Source of the DNA: Thermodesulfovibrionales bacterium
GTDB taxonomy: Bacteria > Nitrospirota > Thermodesulfovibrionia > Thermodesulfovibrionales > UBA9159
Assembly (NCBI GenBank): GCA_035686305.1
Contig: DASRZP010000063.1
Span: 68,396-101,273 of the forward strand
DNA length: 32,878 nt
Direction: 5' to 3'
Shown: one piece after another, positions 32,492-32,878 of the stretch
Layout: each line of letters starts with the position of its first letter
How positions within the stretch are numbered: the stretch's first letter is position 1
Translations under genes and position numbers: made by a program
Notes under the pieces: model-generated
Databases searched by the model: none
What the model was told of the DNA's origin: nothing
The model's input: the letters and a program-made list of their open reading frames with translations, nothing else

Positions 32492-32878
32492 TTACTCCCT
32501 CAACTGTCCGCTTCCGAAGACGATGAACTTTGTGCAGGTGAGTTCCTCGAGTCCCATCGGGCCCCTCGCATGGATCTTGTCGGTCGATATCCCGATCTCG
32601 GCGCCGAGGCCGAACTGGAAGCCGTCATTCAGCCTCGTCGAGGCATTCACAAGGACTGCAGAGGAATCAACCTCCCTCAGGAACCTCATGGCCCTATCAT
32701 AGTTCATCGTCACGATGGAATCTGTATGGGCTGAGCTGTATGTGGCGATATGGTCCATGGCCTCCTCCATATCCTTTACTACCTTCACATTGAGGATCAG
32801 ATCGAGATATTCCCGGTAATAGTCCTCTTCTCTGACCTCGGTTATATCGGGATAGATCGAGAGCGTCCTGGGGCATCC
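32492..32878 (-). CDS. proA: Glutamate-5-semialdehyde dehydrogenase ProA, C-terminal part (cut by window edge)
   Basis: About 128 codons of the C-terminus are present; the gene continues beyond the window. The enzyme reduces glutamyl-5-phosphate in proline synthesis. The segment with [33 protein letters not shown] and [18 protein letters not shown] is the conserved ProA end. The reading frame stays open from 32788 to 32878, so there is no true start here. Confidence 0.95.
   Translation of the reverse strand, partial: GCPRTLSIYPDITEVREEDYYREYLDLILNVKVVKDMEEAMDHIATYSSAHTDSIVTMNYDRAMRFLREVDSSAVLVNASTRLNDGFQFGLGAEIGISTDKIHARGPMGLEELTCTKFIVFGSGQLRE

Noticed and set aside
1-32878. CRISPR array, tRNA or rRNA genes
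   Set aside because: No regularly spaced repeats of CRISPR type and no tRNA cloverleaf or rRNA-like sequence were seen on either strand by reading; a tRNAscan or Rfam run was not possible.

Overview
The window looks like chromosomal DNA of an anaerobic or facultative Gram-negative-type bacterium, most likely Nitrospirota (Thermodesulfovibrionia-like) or a related Desulfobacterota lineage. This is inferred from two futalosine-pathway menaquinone genes (mqnD, mqnB), a DUF5132/HMA/P-type ATPase cluster, a DUF1284 protein and a Desulfovibrio-type ferredoxin. No rRNA or other reliable phylogenetic marker is present, so the placement is soft.

Left part (1-6000, minus strand): a five-gene operon reading DUF5132 protein, CxxC-less HMA-type protein, a protein built of seven 22-residue amphipathic repeats, a Ca2+-type P-type ATPase with its own N-terminal HMA-like domain, and a divergent MetK paralogue whose start overlaps the ATPase stop. 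Next (6170-11390, plus strand) comes a phosphate block. Two small Cys-rich proteins and then pstS-pstC-pstA-pstB-phoU each lie behind direct repeats with an 11-bp period that resemble PhoB boxes. A hairpin terminator between pstS and pstC probably lets the binding protein be made in excess.

Middle part (11500-20130): housekeeping and hypothetical genes. These are a methyltransferase, two small unknown proteins, an orphan histidine kinase, a YbgC-like thioesterase, a DUF1284 protein, an inositol-monophosphatase-like protein coupled to a HAD phosphatase, a ferredoxin, mqnD next to a frameshifted CBS-domain remnant, a short palindromic repeat, an SGNH hydrolase and a nitroreductase.

Right part (20229-31412, minus strand): the standout region, a two-gene NRPS-like operon with a clear sigma70-type promoter. 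Gene 1 (1526 aa) reads A-PCP-TE followed by a complete acetolactate-synthase-like ThDP enzyme. Gene 2 (2199 aa) reads A(oxalyl-CoA-synthetase-like)-PCP-C-A-PCP followed by a complete malate/L-lactate dehydrogenase-2 family reductase. The two canonical A domains both have Ser in place of the Asp that binds the amino group of an amino acid. A-PCP-TE enzymes, ThDP enzymes and Ldh_2 reductases all commonly handle 2-oxo acids, so the operon may be an assembly line for 2-oxo or 2-hydroxy acids rather than for ordinary amino acids. Both fused C-terminal enzymes start at an in-frame ATG with a Shine-Dalgarno-like sequence inside the fused gene. A degraded IS110-type transposase lies just upstream of the operon, followed by mqnB and the 3' part of proA at the window edge.

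No tRNA, rRNA, CRISPR array or replication origin was recognised.
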